Shown one piece after another: positions 1 through 5,661 of a DNA stretch of 5,661 nt (positions within the stretch are counted from its first letter, which is position 1; every line of letters begins with the position of its first letter). Source of the DNA: Lachnospiraceae bacterium (GTDB taxonomy: Bacteria; Bacillota; Clostridia; Lachnospirales; Lachnospiraceae); NCBI GenBank assembly GCA_003535955.1, contig DPZM01000118.1, positions 1-5,661 on the forward strand. Reading direction: 5' to 3'. Under the pieces are notes generated by a model, which saw only the letters and a program-made list of their open reading frames with translations, did no database searches and was not told the DNA's origin. The position numbers were made by a program, and so were the translations under genes.

Positions 1-224
1 GCTTCGCCGATGTTGTTTATATTCCCTATGTACCCGACATGCCTGCGCTTGTCATAGAGCTTAAGCACAATAAATGTGCCGGCAGTGCTATCGATCAGAT
101 AAAGGATAAGAAATACTTCGACTCGCTTAACCATTACACCGGTGACCTGCTCCTTGTGGGAATAAACTATGATGAGAAGACCAAGGAACATGAATGCAGG
201 ATAGAGAGGTTTAAGAAAGAATAG
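1..224 (+). CDS. AAA-ATPase-like / PD-(D/E)XK nuclease domain protein, C-terminal end (partial)
   Basis: Only the last 73 codons are in the window. The frame is open from base 3 to the TAG at 222-224, so the true start lies off the left edge and the internal ATG at 39 is not the start. The fragment reads FADVVYIPYVPDMPALVIELK near its beginning, with Asp3, Glu19 and Lys21 arranged as the D...ExK core of a PD-(D/E)XK nuclease fold. AIDQIKDKKY and LLVGINYD follow. This order matches my recollection of the PDDEXK_9 domain that ends many Clostridia and Bacteroidetes proteins beginning with an AAA-ATPase-like domain. The family is abundant and multicopy, and its biological role is poorly defined. 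Nuclease activity is inferred from the motif only. The stop codon directly abuts a MITE-like element. A decayed relative of the same family lies at 4369-4626. Confidence 0.85.
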   Translation, partial: FADVVYIPYVPDMPALVIELKHNKCAGSAIDQIKDKKYFDSLNHYTGDLLLVGINYDEKTKEHECRIERFKKE

Positions 225-377
225 GAGCTGTTCATAAATAACTTTACCATTTGGCGCAGAATAGAATGTCGCAAGCAAGGCGAAGGAAGAAGACATAGCG
301 GGCTACGGCGACTGACAATAACAAAGCATACGGCGATTTAAACAAGCCAAAAGTGAAGATATATTTATAAACAGATC
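225..377. mobile_element. MITE-like element with imperfect terminal inverted repeats
   Basis: This is a non-coding block of about 153 bp. Its left end (225-255) and the reverse complement of its right end (346-377) align over 32 columns with about 24 matches and one gap. The outer parts agree best: GAGCTGTTCATAAATA on the left against GATCTGTTTATAAATA on the right, and both arms end inward at TTTGGC. The interior has no open frame of note but contains the short inverted pair GTCGC (268-272) and GCGAC (308-312). Small size, terminal inverted repeats and absence of a transposase are what define a MITE. I could not find a convincing target-site duplication. The exact boundaries, and any parent insertion sequence, are therefore uncertain. 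It could also act as a long RNA hairpin behind the upstream gene. Confidence 0.6.
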
Positions 378-382
378 AATTA

Positions 383-413
383 AAGGAGACAGAGAACCGT
401 CCCCTGTCCCCTA
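383..413 (+). repeat. 31-bp REP-like repeat, copy 1
   Basis: This is identical over 31 bp to bases 2013-2043. It carries an imperfect inverted repeat: GGAGACAG (385-392) can pair with CTGTCCCC (404-411), with one A-C mismatch and an 11-base loop. It resembles short G/C-rich palindromic repeats with an ACCGTCCCC-type core that recur between genes in Clostridia. Such repeats are often discussed as REP elements moved by REP-associated tyrosine transposases, but that family assignment is from memory. It lies 32 bases before the GH13 start codon, in the probable leader. The AAGGAG at its left edge looks like a ribosome-binding site but is far too distant from any start codon. Confidence 0.75.
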
Positions 414-415
414 AA

Positions 416-421
416 TATAAT
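416..421 (+). promoter_or_regulatory. Possible -10 box (TATAAT) ahead of the GH13 gene
   Basis: A perfect TATAAT hexamer lies 24 bases before the ATG at 446. If used, transcription would start near 428, giving a very short leader just in front of the ribosome-binding site. No good TTGACA-like -35 box is found 16-18 bases upstream, because that stretch falls inside the REP-like repeat. No extended -10 TG is present either. The region is AT-rich, so a chance match is quite possible. Confidence 0.25.
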
Positions 422-445
422 TAACAGAGTAAGAGGATATATAAC

Positions 446-1987
446 ATGATCGATTGGTTAAAAAAAGCAGTATTTTACGAGATCTATCCCCAGTCCTACT
501 GCGACTCAAACGGTGACGGGATAGGTGACTTTAACGGAATAATAAGTAAGCTTGACTATATTAAGAGCCTGGGAGCGAACGCACTGTGGATCAATCCCTG
601 CTTCGATTCCCCCTTTAAGGATGCGGGATATGACGTAAGGGATTACAAGAAGGCGGCAGAGCGCTACGGTACGAATGAGGACCTGTATCGCCTCTTTGAA
701 GAGGCCCATAAACGGGACATTAAGGTCCTGCTCGACCTTGTACCGGGTCATACAAGTGAAGAACATGAGTGGTTCAAGGCAAGCGGTAAGGCCGAGAGGA
801 ATGAGTATTCAGACAGATATATATGGACTGACGGGTGGCTTACGGGTATAGAGGGTCACCCTTATATAGGCGGTGAGTGCGACAGAAACGGCACGTATAT
901 GCTCAATTTCTTCAAATGCCAGCCGGCCCTCAATTACGGATTTTATAAGCCGATTAAGCCCTGGCAGCAGGCCATTGATGATGAAGGCCCCCTTGCAACC
1001 AGGGAAGCCATCCGCGATGTGATAAGGTTCTGGCTGTCACACGGCTGTGATGGTTTCAGGGTAGATATGGCATTTTCTCTGGTTAAGGATGATGACGAAG
1101 AGAAAACGGGAACCTGTAAGGTGTGGCGCGATATATTCGGGCCCATAAGGGAGGAATACCCAGATGCAGCCTTTGTGGCGGAATGGAGCGATCCTGAGCT
1201 TTCGATCCTGTCGGCCGGGTTTGATATGGACTTCTATTTGAATGAGAAGGGCAATGGCTTTAACTCACTTCTTCGCGATTATCAGGTGAATAAGGAGGAT
1301 GCTTCGTATTTTCGCAGAAAGGATAAGTGCGATATCACTCGGTTTTTAGAGGAATATCTGCCGATGTATTACAATACAAAGGCGAAGGGCTTTATATCCC
1401 TTATAACCTGTAACCATGATACGACAAGGCCGGCCTATAATCTGTCACCTGATGAATTGAAGGTTGCGTACGCGACCCTTATTACCCTGCCCGGAGTTCC
1501 TTTTATATACTACGGGGATGAGATAGGCATGCGTTATCTTGATGTAAGCACCAAGGAAGGCGGATATGTAAGGACCGGAAGCCGTACTCCCATGCAGTGG
1601 GACAGCTCGGACAATCTGGGGTTCTCATCGGCGGATGCTGACAGGCTCTATCTCCCCGTGGATGCTTCGGCCGATGCTCCGACCGTAGAAAGTCAGGAGA
1701 AGGATGCCTCTTCACTTCTTAACACGGTGCGCAGGATAGTTGAATTCAAGTCATCAAGCAGTGATTTTGACGCTGACGGTGATTTCGCGGTAATACGCGC
1801 AGGAGAGTCGGAGCCCTTTGTATATAAGAGGGGAAGCCATGTGTGCATAGTCAATCCTTCGGCATGTTCATTTACGATAAGCGATAAGCTGTTTGCGGGA
1901 ACAGAGCCCGTATTTTCCATAGGGGCCCTTAAGGTGGAGGGTGACACCGTAAATATCGGCCCGGGTTCATTCGGCATTGTACGGTAG
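446..1987 (+). CDS. GH13 alpha-glucosidase / oligo-1,6-glucosidase-like enzyme
   Basis: This 513-residue protein of the alpha-amylase superfamily is predicted to be a retaining alpha-glucoside hydrolase or transglycosylase. It has no signal peptide, so it should act in the cytoplasm on imported oligosaccharides. The (beta/alpha)8 barrel begins at once (AVFYEIYPQSY). A calcium-type loop DSNGDGIGD (20-28) is typical of the oligo-1,6-glucosidase and trehalose synthase branch. Catalytic parts are present: nucleophile Asp207 in GFRVD, acid/base Glu246 in VAEW, and His324-Asp325 in CNHDTTR. RTPMQWD-like TPMQW (381-385) and a short C-terminal beta domain follow. Two signatures are off-type: region I is DLVPGH (97-102), with Gly where Asn is usual, and region V is QPALN (159-163) rather than QPDLN. 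Start choice: ATG 446 has AAGAGG (431-436) nine bases upstream. Exact substrate (maltose, isomaltose, trehalose, sucrose) cannot be told. Exact copies of a 31-bp repeat lie on both sides of the gene. Confidence 0.93.
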   Translation: MIDWLKKAVFYEIYPQSYCDSNGDGIGDFNGIISKLDYIKSLGANALWINPCFDSPFKDAGYDVRDYKKAAERYGTNEDLYRLFEEAHKRDIKVLLDLVPGHTSEEHEWFKASGKAERNEYSDRYIWTDGWLTGIEGHPYIGGECDRNGTYMLNFFKCQPALNYGFYKPIKPWQQAIDDEGPLATREAIRDVIRFWLSHGCDGFRVDMAFSLVKDDDEEKTGTCKVWRDIFGPIREEYPDAAFVAEWSDPELSILSAGFDMDFYLNEKGNGFNSLLRDYQVNKEDASYFRRKDKCDITRFLEEYLPMYYNTKAKGFISLITCNHDTTRPAYNLSPDELKVAYATLITLPGVPFIYYGDEIGMRYLDVSTKEGGYVRTGSRTPMQWDSSDNLGFSSADADRLYLPVDASADAPTVESQEKDASSLLNTVRRIVEFKSSSSDFDADGDFAVIRAGESEPFVYKRGSHVCIVNPSACSFTISDKLFAGTEPVFSIGALKVEGDTVNIGPGSFGIVR

Positions 1988-2012
1988 CTCCCATTAAAGG
2001 GGAAAATAGAAT

Positions 2013-2043
2013 AAGGAGACAGAGAACCGTCCCCTGTCCCCTA
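2013..2043 (+). repeat. 31-bp REP-like repeat, copy 2
   Basis: This is an exact copy, in the same orientation, of bases 383-413, with the same imperfect stem-loop (one A-C mismatch, 11-base loop). It starts 25 bases after the GH13 stop and ends 17 bases before the HAD start. The strong Shine-Dalgarno AGGAGG (2048-2053) lies just outside it. Identity ends at both edges, which marks the unit as a discrete repeat and not part of a longer duplication. As a folded element in the mRNA it could influence how much of the downstream message is made or kept, but nothing in the sequence proves this. Confidence 0.75.
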
Positions 2044-2060
2044 GAGCAGGAGGAGAACTG

Positions 2061-2696
2061 ATGAATGTTTATGATTTTGACGGGACGATTTTTTACTCGG
2101 ATTGCTCGATAGGCTTTGCTTTATGGTGTATGAAGAGGCATCCGAAGCTGTGGTTTACATTTATGCCGGGTATGATCAAAAGTCTTATACAGCACAAGAT
2201 GGGCAAGCTTCCGAATTACCTGCTTCAACGCAGGATGTTTAGTTTCCTGACTATGATAGATGATTTTGATACGCAGATCGAGCGGTACTGGGACAAATAT
2301 GAGGGCAGGATATCCGCATGGTATCTTGCGCAGAAAAGGCCGGATGATCTGATAATAAGCGCATCTCCCGACTGTATTATCGGTCCCATAGCCAAGAGGC
2401 TCGGCGTTAATTATGTAGCAACGGAATATGACCGTGAATACGGAATATTTATGAATAACCTGATGTATGCCAAGGAGAAGGCAAAGTACATCATTGACCA
2501 TGGATTTCCGGTAATTGATAATTTTTATTCCGATTCGCTTGCGGATACACCGCTTGCCTTATGTGCTGAAAAGGCCCATCTGGTGAAGGATCATGCAACC
2601 ACAGTGGTCGACTGGCCGGAACTTGATGATCAGACTATGAAAATAGTAAAAGACAAGATAGATACAGGTTGGAGCATCCACTTGAAAGAGGATTGA
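2061..2696 (+). CDS. HAD-superfamily (IB-type) phosphatase
   Basis: This 211-residue cytoplasmic protein has all four HAD motifs. Motif I is DFDGT (Asp5 nucleophile, Asp7 acid/base). Motif II is IISAS with Ser100. A lysine of AKEKAK (about 138-142) serves as motif III. Motif IV is YSDSLADTP with Asp158 and Asp162 for magnesium. A helical cap of roughly 75 residues sits between motifs I and II, as in subfamily IB, which includes phosphoserine phosphatase (SerB) and phosphatidylglycerophosphatase C (PgpC, of similar length). It should hydrolyse a phosphomonoester; the substrate is unknown. The aromatic, basic cap (MKRHPKLWFTFMPG) recalls PgpC-like members, so a lipid phosphate is one alternative. 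AGGAGG at 2048-2053 sits seven bases before the ATG, an excellent ribosome-binding site. The kinase gene begins three bases after its stop, which favours a role tied to that kinase. Confidence 0.88.
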   Translation: MNVYDFDGTIFYSDCSIGFALWCMKRHPKLWFTFMPGMIKSLIQHKMGKLPNYLLQRRMFSFLTMIDDFDTQIERYWDKYEGRISAWYLAQKRPDDLIISASPDCIIGPIAKRLGVNYVATEYDREYGIFMNNLMYAKEKAKYIIDHGFPVIDNFYSDSLADTPLALCAEKAHLVKDHATTVVDWPELDDQTMKIVKDKIDTGWSIHLKED

Positions 2697-2699
2697 TGT

Positions 2700-4289
2700 A
2701 TGTATGTCATCATATATGATTTCGGTACCGGCAGTGTAAAAACCTGTTTGTTCGAAATTGATACCGGAATAAGGCTTGCAGCCAGCGCTACAGATGAATA
2801 TGGGATTTATTTTTCTGCTGATGGCGGAGCGGAGCAGGACACGGAAGAGTGGTGGGCAGCTCTGCGTAGAACCACAAGGGAGCTGTTTAAAAAATCAGAT
2901 ATTAAACCGAAGGAAGTAGAAGGTCTCGCTTTCTGCTCCCAGATGCAGGGGACCGTTCTTGTTGATAAGGATGGAAACGCACTCAGGCGTCCTATGAACT
3001 ATCTGGATCAAAAAGGCGTCAAAGAATACAGGGATTGTATGGGTACCGGCCTGATCAAGGTCTCCGGGTGCAGCCTGTATAAGCTTGCGAGGAACCTGAT
3101 CGTAAATTACGCCGGCAGTGTAAGCGCAAAAGACCCGGTATGGAAGTATAAGTGGGTGGAAAGCAATGAGCCTGAAATATACAGAAAGATTTATAAATGG
3201 CTGGATGTAGGAGACTATCTTGTAGCACGTGCGACAGGGAAAATCGTGCGAACGGCGGACTCTGCATTCGCCACTTTTCTCTATGATACGAGGAAAGGAA
3301 AAGAGGGGTGGAACAGGGGTCTTCTGAAAATGTACGGGATAAATCCCGATCACATGCCGGATATCATTGACTGCACCGATCTTGTTGGCAGGCTTACTGA
3401 AAAAGCTGCTGATGAGCTGGGACTTGAAGAGGGAATACCTGTATTCGGCGGAGGGGGTGATACGACCTTCGTTAATATAGGTGCCGGTTGCGTGAGCCCG
3501 GGCGATACGCATATATATGTTGGCACATCGGGCTGGGTATCAACATACATGGATCATCAGACTGTCGATCTGGGTGCGATGATAACCGGTGTTTTATCAG
3601 CAAAGAAGGGATATTTCAATTACTATGCGGAATTGGAGACGGCCGGTAAGTGTCTTGAGTGGTGCATTGAGCATCTTGCATTGGATGAGGTGGGAATATA
3701 TCTTAATAAAGTCAAGGTTACTGATGTTGAAAGCAGGTACATAAGCCTTTATGATTACCTATCTGATGAAGTAAACAAGGTTCCGCCGGGTTCAAACGGT
3801 GTGATCTTTACTCCATGGCTTCACGGAAACAGATGTCCGTTTGAAGATTCCAATGCCGGTGGAATGTTCTTTAACCTAAGAGTTGACAACGGGAAGAGAG
3901 ACATGATCAGGGCTGTTATTGAGGGTGTTTGTTTTCATTTGCGCTGGCTTTTGGAATGTGAGATGAAGAAGGTAAAAACCTCCGATACCATAAGATTTGT
4001 CGGTGGAGGTGCTTTATCATCCGTTGCATGTCAGCTGCTATCCGACATTACCGGAAGAAGGGTTGAGACTGTGTATAATACACAGGAGGTTGGCGCTGTC
4101 GGAACAGCGCTTGTTGTAGCGGCCGGAATTAAGGGAGAGGATGTCCTTGATCTGTCACGAAGGCTTGTAAAAGTCAAGCATGTTTATAAACCCAATACTG
4201 CCTTCAAGGAAATCTATGATAGAAATTACAAGGTATTCAAGAGGCTTTACCGTTCCAATGCAGAGAACTTCAAGCTGCTTAATACATGA
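2700..4289 (+). CDS. FGGY-family carbohydrate kinase (xylulokinase-like)
   Basis: This 529-residue sugar kinase transfers phosphate from ATP to a free sugar or polyol. The N-terminal FGGY domain starts with the phosphate-binding DFGTGS (7-12). The sugar-side segment SQMQGTVLVD (80-89) and NYLDQKG (100-106) correspond to the xylulokinase GQMHG and W-x-DQR segments. The catalytic base is expected to be Asp254 in GGGGDTTF, followed by GTSG (275-278). The C-terminal domain shows PWLHGNRCP (372-380), an adenosine-site GGGA (435-438) and EVGAVGTAL (463-471). It is somewhat longer than typical xylulokinases (about 480-500 residues). The His of GQMHG is replaced by Gln83, so the substrate may not be xylulose, and no symbol is given. 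ATG 2700 is preceded by AGAGG (2687-2691), eight bases away and inside the HAD coding region, so translation is probably coupled. The gene ends in an ATGA context, but no credible gene follows. Confidence 0.9.
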   Translation: MYVIIYDFGTGSVKTCLFEIDTGIRLAASATDEYGIYFSADGGAEQDTEEWWAALRRTTRELFKKSDIKPKEVEGLAFCSQMQGTVLVDKDGNALRRPMNYLDQKGVKEYRDCMGTGLIKVSGCSLYKLARNLIVNYAGSVSAKDPVWKYKWVESNEPEIYRKIYKWLDVGDYLVARATGKIVRTADSAFATFLYDTRKGKEGWNRGLLKMYGINPDHMPDIIDCTDLVGRLTEKAADELGLEEGIPVFGGGGDTTFVNIGAGCVSPGDTHIYVGTSGWVSTYMDHQTVDLGAMITGVLSAKKGYFNYYAELETAGKCLEWCIEHLALDEVGIYLNKVKVTDVESRYISLYDYLSDEVNKVPPGSNGVIFTPWLHGNRCPFEDSNAGGMFFNLRVDNGKRDMIRAVIEGVCFHLRWLLECEMKKVKTSDTIRFVGGGALSSVACQLLSDITGRRVETVYNTQEVGAVGTALVVAAGIKGEDVLDLSRRLVKVKHVYKPNTAFKEIYDRNYKVFKRLYRSNAENFKLLNT

Positions 4290-4368
4290 AGATGCATCAT
4301 CTCCTCATTATTTTCACGGTCGATAGTGAGTTTCGAGTAACTCCATTCTGGCATACGTGTTTCCCTGA
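4290..4368. other. Intergenic stretch with no recognisable feature
   Basis: This is AT-rich sequence between the kinase stop and the first recognisable codon of the pseudogene remnant. All three forward frames are interrupted or give unfamiliar translations. The self-complementary GATGCATC (4291-4298) is the only symmetric element seen, and it lacks the T-run of a terminator. It may be eroded upstream sequence of the remnant. Confidence 0.4.
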
Positions 4369-4626
4369 ATCAATTTTACTATTCGGAAACCTGTTGCAAT
4401 CGCTATTGATACACTTTATCATATTATCAAATTACTGGATGCGATCTGGTCAAAAGACGAGGAAGCTGTAGCGGGACTTATTGAAGAAAGTCATGATCGT
4501 GTGAGTAATAAGACTTATAATGATGAAGCAGCCTTGAGTTATGGCATTCAATATGCCATGTATGCAGCACGGACTGGTGGCCTGTTTTGTAACAGAAAAA
4601 GAAGATCAGTAAAAAAAGGTCTGTAG
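4369..4626 (+). pseudogene. Remnant of an AAA-ATPase-like / PDDEXK family protein
   Basis: One frame is open from just after a TGA (4366-4368) to the TAG at 4624-4626, without a plausible start codon or ribosome-binding site. Its middle reads IIKLLDAIWSKDEEAVAGLIEE and then TYNDEAALSYGIQYAMYAAR. I recognise these as the linker just before the nuclease core in AAA-ATPase-like/PDDEXK_9 proteins. An intact member would continue with a TGKGFADIVY-type segment. Here the sequence turns into unrelated basic residues (CNRKRRSVKKGL) and stops. Both ends are missing, so this is a decayed internal piece. It is the same family as the protein ending at base 224, but the two pieces cover adjacent, not overlapping, parts of the fold and cannot be compared directly. 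A TGA follows the TAG at once, in the same frame as the downstream MATE gene. Confidence 0.75.
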
Positions 4627-4632
4627 TGAAAA

Positions 4633-5661
4633 ATGTCTATAAAGCAATCATCCGGAAGCGTGATCCGGAAAAATCTCTTATCTATATATCCTGGTGCGGT
4701 AATGTATGGGCTGCTATTCAATATCACGCTCATGATAGACAGTATTATCGCAGGGCAGAGCCTCGGAGCATCCGGCATAGCGGCGGTGGCTTTGGGAATG
4801 CCGGGTTATGGTGTATTGGCGGCAATCATATATTCGCTTATTCATGGCAGCGGACTCAGGATGATCTGGGCGAAAGGGCGCACGGACGATCAAGGGTTTC
4901 GCAGGGCTTTTAACGGAGGCGTGACTCTTGTCGCTTTCACCGGACTTCTCTTCGCTGTACTCATTTTCATCTTTGCGGATAGTATTGTACTTCTTTGCGG
5001 TGGTGACATGGTGGACGATGTTACCTTTCATAATGCCGTGATCTACCTTTGCTTTTGCGCGCCGATCGTTTTTCTGACCGCATTGGGGATGATACTTCAG
5101 GAGGTACTTAATGTCCAGGGCTTTCAGACCGCCCGTGCGGCGTTAGGTGCGATCAATGTGGCGGCCAATCTGATCGTTTCCATCTCCTGCGTATATTCCT
5201 TCCCGGCAAATATGAAGCTTGCCGGGCTTGGGATCGGAACCTCAGCCGGAGGACTTGCGGAGTTCATCGGGGGGATGATATTACTGCGCGTCTTGAACGT
5301 GCGTCTGGCATACCGTCCGCTGCTTTTAAGCTTCAAAGAGATAATGGAGACTCTTCGATGCGGATTTCCGGCAGCAGCAGACTATTTTGCGGAGAATATT
5401 GTAATGGGAATCCAGAATAACCTGATACTTGCGGGGTTCCCGGGCGATGCAATGATCCTGCCTGTGAGTGAGGTTGTATGCAACATATCCTATTTCGCTT
5501 CCGGCACAATCAAAGGAGCGGCGATTGCCACAGAGCCGCTGTTTGGTGTGTTCTATGAGGAACGGGACGTAAACAGCATTAAGAAGGTATGGAAGCAGGG
5601 GTGGCTTATGGGGCTTATTATGTCTGTCGTATGGGCAGCACTGTTTTACGCCGCGCTTCCG
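4633..5661 (+). CDS. MATE-family multidrug/solute efflux antiporter (3' end beyond window)
   Basis: The frame is open for 343 codons to the last base, against roughly 440-460 residues for a full family member, so about the final quarter is missing. MATE proteins are 12-helix inner-membrane antiporters that export organic cations or other solutes using sodium or proton gradients. Nine hydrophobic segments are visible, at about residues 17-39, 47-70, 95-118, 134-154, 165-188, 196-219, 244-268, 275-300 and 322-341. Family-like segments include MIDSIIAGQSLGASGIAAV (34-52), ILQEVLNVQG (154-163) and LAGLGIGTSAGGLAEF (196-211), where MATE proteins have equivalent helices. ATG 4633 is the first start after the in-frame TAG-TGA at 4624-4629. 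Its Shine-Dalgarno is poor: AAAGG at 4615-4619 is 13 bases away. Its leader overlaps the pseudogene remnant. The exported substrate is unknown. Confidence 0.88.
   Translation, partial: MSIKQSSGSVIRKNLLSIYPGAVMYGLLFNITLMIDSIIAGQSLGASGIAAVALGMPGYGVLAAIIYSLIHGSGLRMIWAKGRTDDQGFRRAFNGGVTLVAFTGLLFAVLIFIFADSIVLLCGGDMVDDVTFHNAVIYLCFCAPIVFLTALGMILQEVLNVQGFQTARAALGAINVAANLIVSISCVYSFPANMKLAGLGIGTSAGGLAEFIGGMILLRVLNVRLAYRPLLLSFKEIMETLRCGFPAAADYFAENIVMGIQNNLILAGFPGDAMILPVSEVVCNISYFASGTIKGAAIATEPLFGVFYEERDVNSIKKVWKQGWLMGLIMSVVWAALFYAALP

Noticed and set aside
383..388. AAGGAG within the repeat as a ribosome-binding site (also at 2013-2018).
   Set aside because: It is more than 40 bases from any start codon, and both genes have a properly spaced site closer in.
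1988..2012. TCCC...GGGA hairpin after the GH13 stop as a terminator.
   Set aside because: The stem is only about four base pairs and is not followed by a T-run.
383..2043. The repeated 31-mer as part of a CRISPR array.
   Set aside because: Only two copies 1.6 kb apart with a whole gene between them, and no regular spacers or cas genes.
2696..2698. ATG overlapping the HAD stop (TGATG) as a possible kinase start.
   Set aside because: It is not in the kinase frame; the in-frame start that gives the conserved DFGTGS N-terminus is at 2700.
2895..3512. Long open frame on the minus strand inside the kinase gene, and similar ones elsewhere.
   Set aside because: They lie wholly opposite well-supported genes, show no recognisable domains, and look like antisense shadows.
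4286..4471. A 61-codon open frame overlapping the kinase stop as ATGA.
   Set aside because: No ribosome-binding site, unfamiliar translation, and it runs out of frame over the recognisable nuclease-family remnant from 4369 onward.
4516..4521. TATAAT as a -10 box for the MATE gene.
   Set aside because: It lies inside the remnant's conserved TYNDEA codons, has no -35 box at proper spacing, and is about 110 bases from the start.
4582..4595. CTGTT/AACAG inverted repeat near the end of the remnant, resembling the MITE tip.
   Set aside because: Only five base pairs match and the following bases do not continue the MITE terminal repeat.

Overview
The window looks like chromosomal DNA of a Clostridia-type Firmicute, most likely a Lachnospiraceae relative. 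The grounds are moderate G+C by eye, frequent AGG/AGA/ATA codons, purine-rich Shine-Dalgarno sites, and protein families common in that group. The genus cannot be fixed from the sequence. Every supported gene is on the + strand.

Layout. (1) Bases 1-224 hold the C-terminal end of a PD-(D/E)XK nuclease-like domain protein of the AAA-ATPase-like/PDDEXK_9 type, cut by the window edge. (2) Directly after its stop codon is a roughly 153-bp MITE-like element (225-377) with imperfect terminal inverted repeats. A few bases later comes the first copy of a 31-bp REP-like repeat (383-413). (3) An intracellular GH13 alpha-glucosidase-type enzyme (446-1987) follows, with its catalytic triad intact but unusual residues in conserved regions I and V. 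(4) The second exact copy of the 31-bp repeat (2013-2043) lies between this gene and the next, so the GH13 gene is bracketed by direct repeats. (5) A HAD-IB-type phosphatase (2061-2696) and an FGGY-family, xylulokinase-like sugar kinase (2700-4289) are separated by three bases and must be co-transcribed. (6) Bases 4290-4632 hold no intact gene. They include a decayed piece (4369-4626) of a second protein of the same AAA-ATPase-like/PDDEXK family seen at the left edge. (7) A MATE-family multidrug/solute antiporter starts at 4633 and is still open at base 5661.

How the genes may work together. GH13, HAD and FGGY form a plausible carbohydrate unit: the hydrolase would release a sugar, the kinase would phosphorylate it, and the phosphatase might act on a phosphorylated product or side product. 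The HAD-kinase pairing is strongly supported by spacing. The link to GH13 is weaker, because a 73-bp repeat-containing gap separates them. The substrate is not readable from sequence. The MATE gene sits beyond the pseudogene remnant and is probably a separate unit.

I see no CRISPR array, RNA gene, phage gene or obvious new defence system. The most interesting non-genic signals are the repeats that bracket the GH13 gene, the MITE-like element abutting a stop codon, and the two pieces of the same nuclease-like family on either side of the metabolic block.
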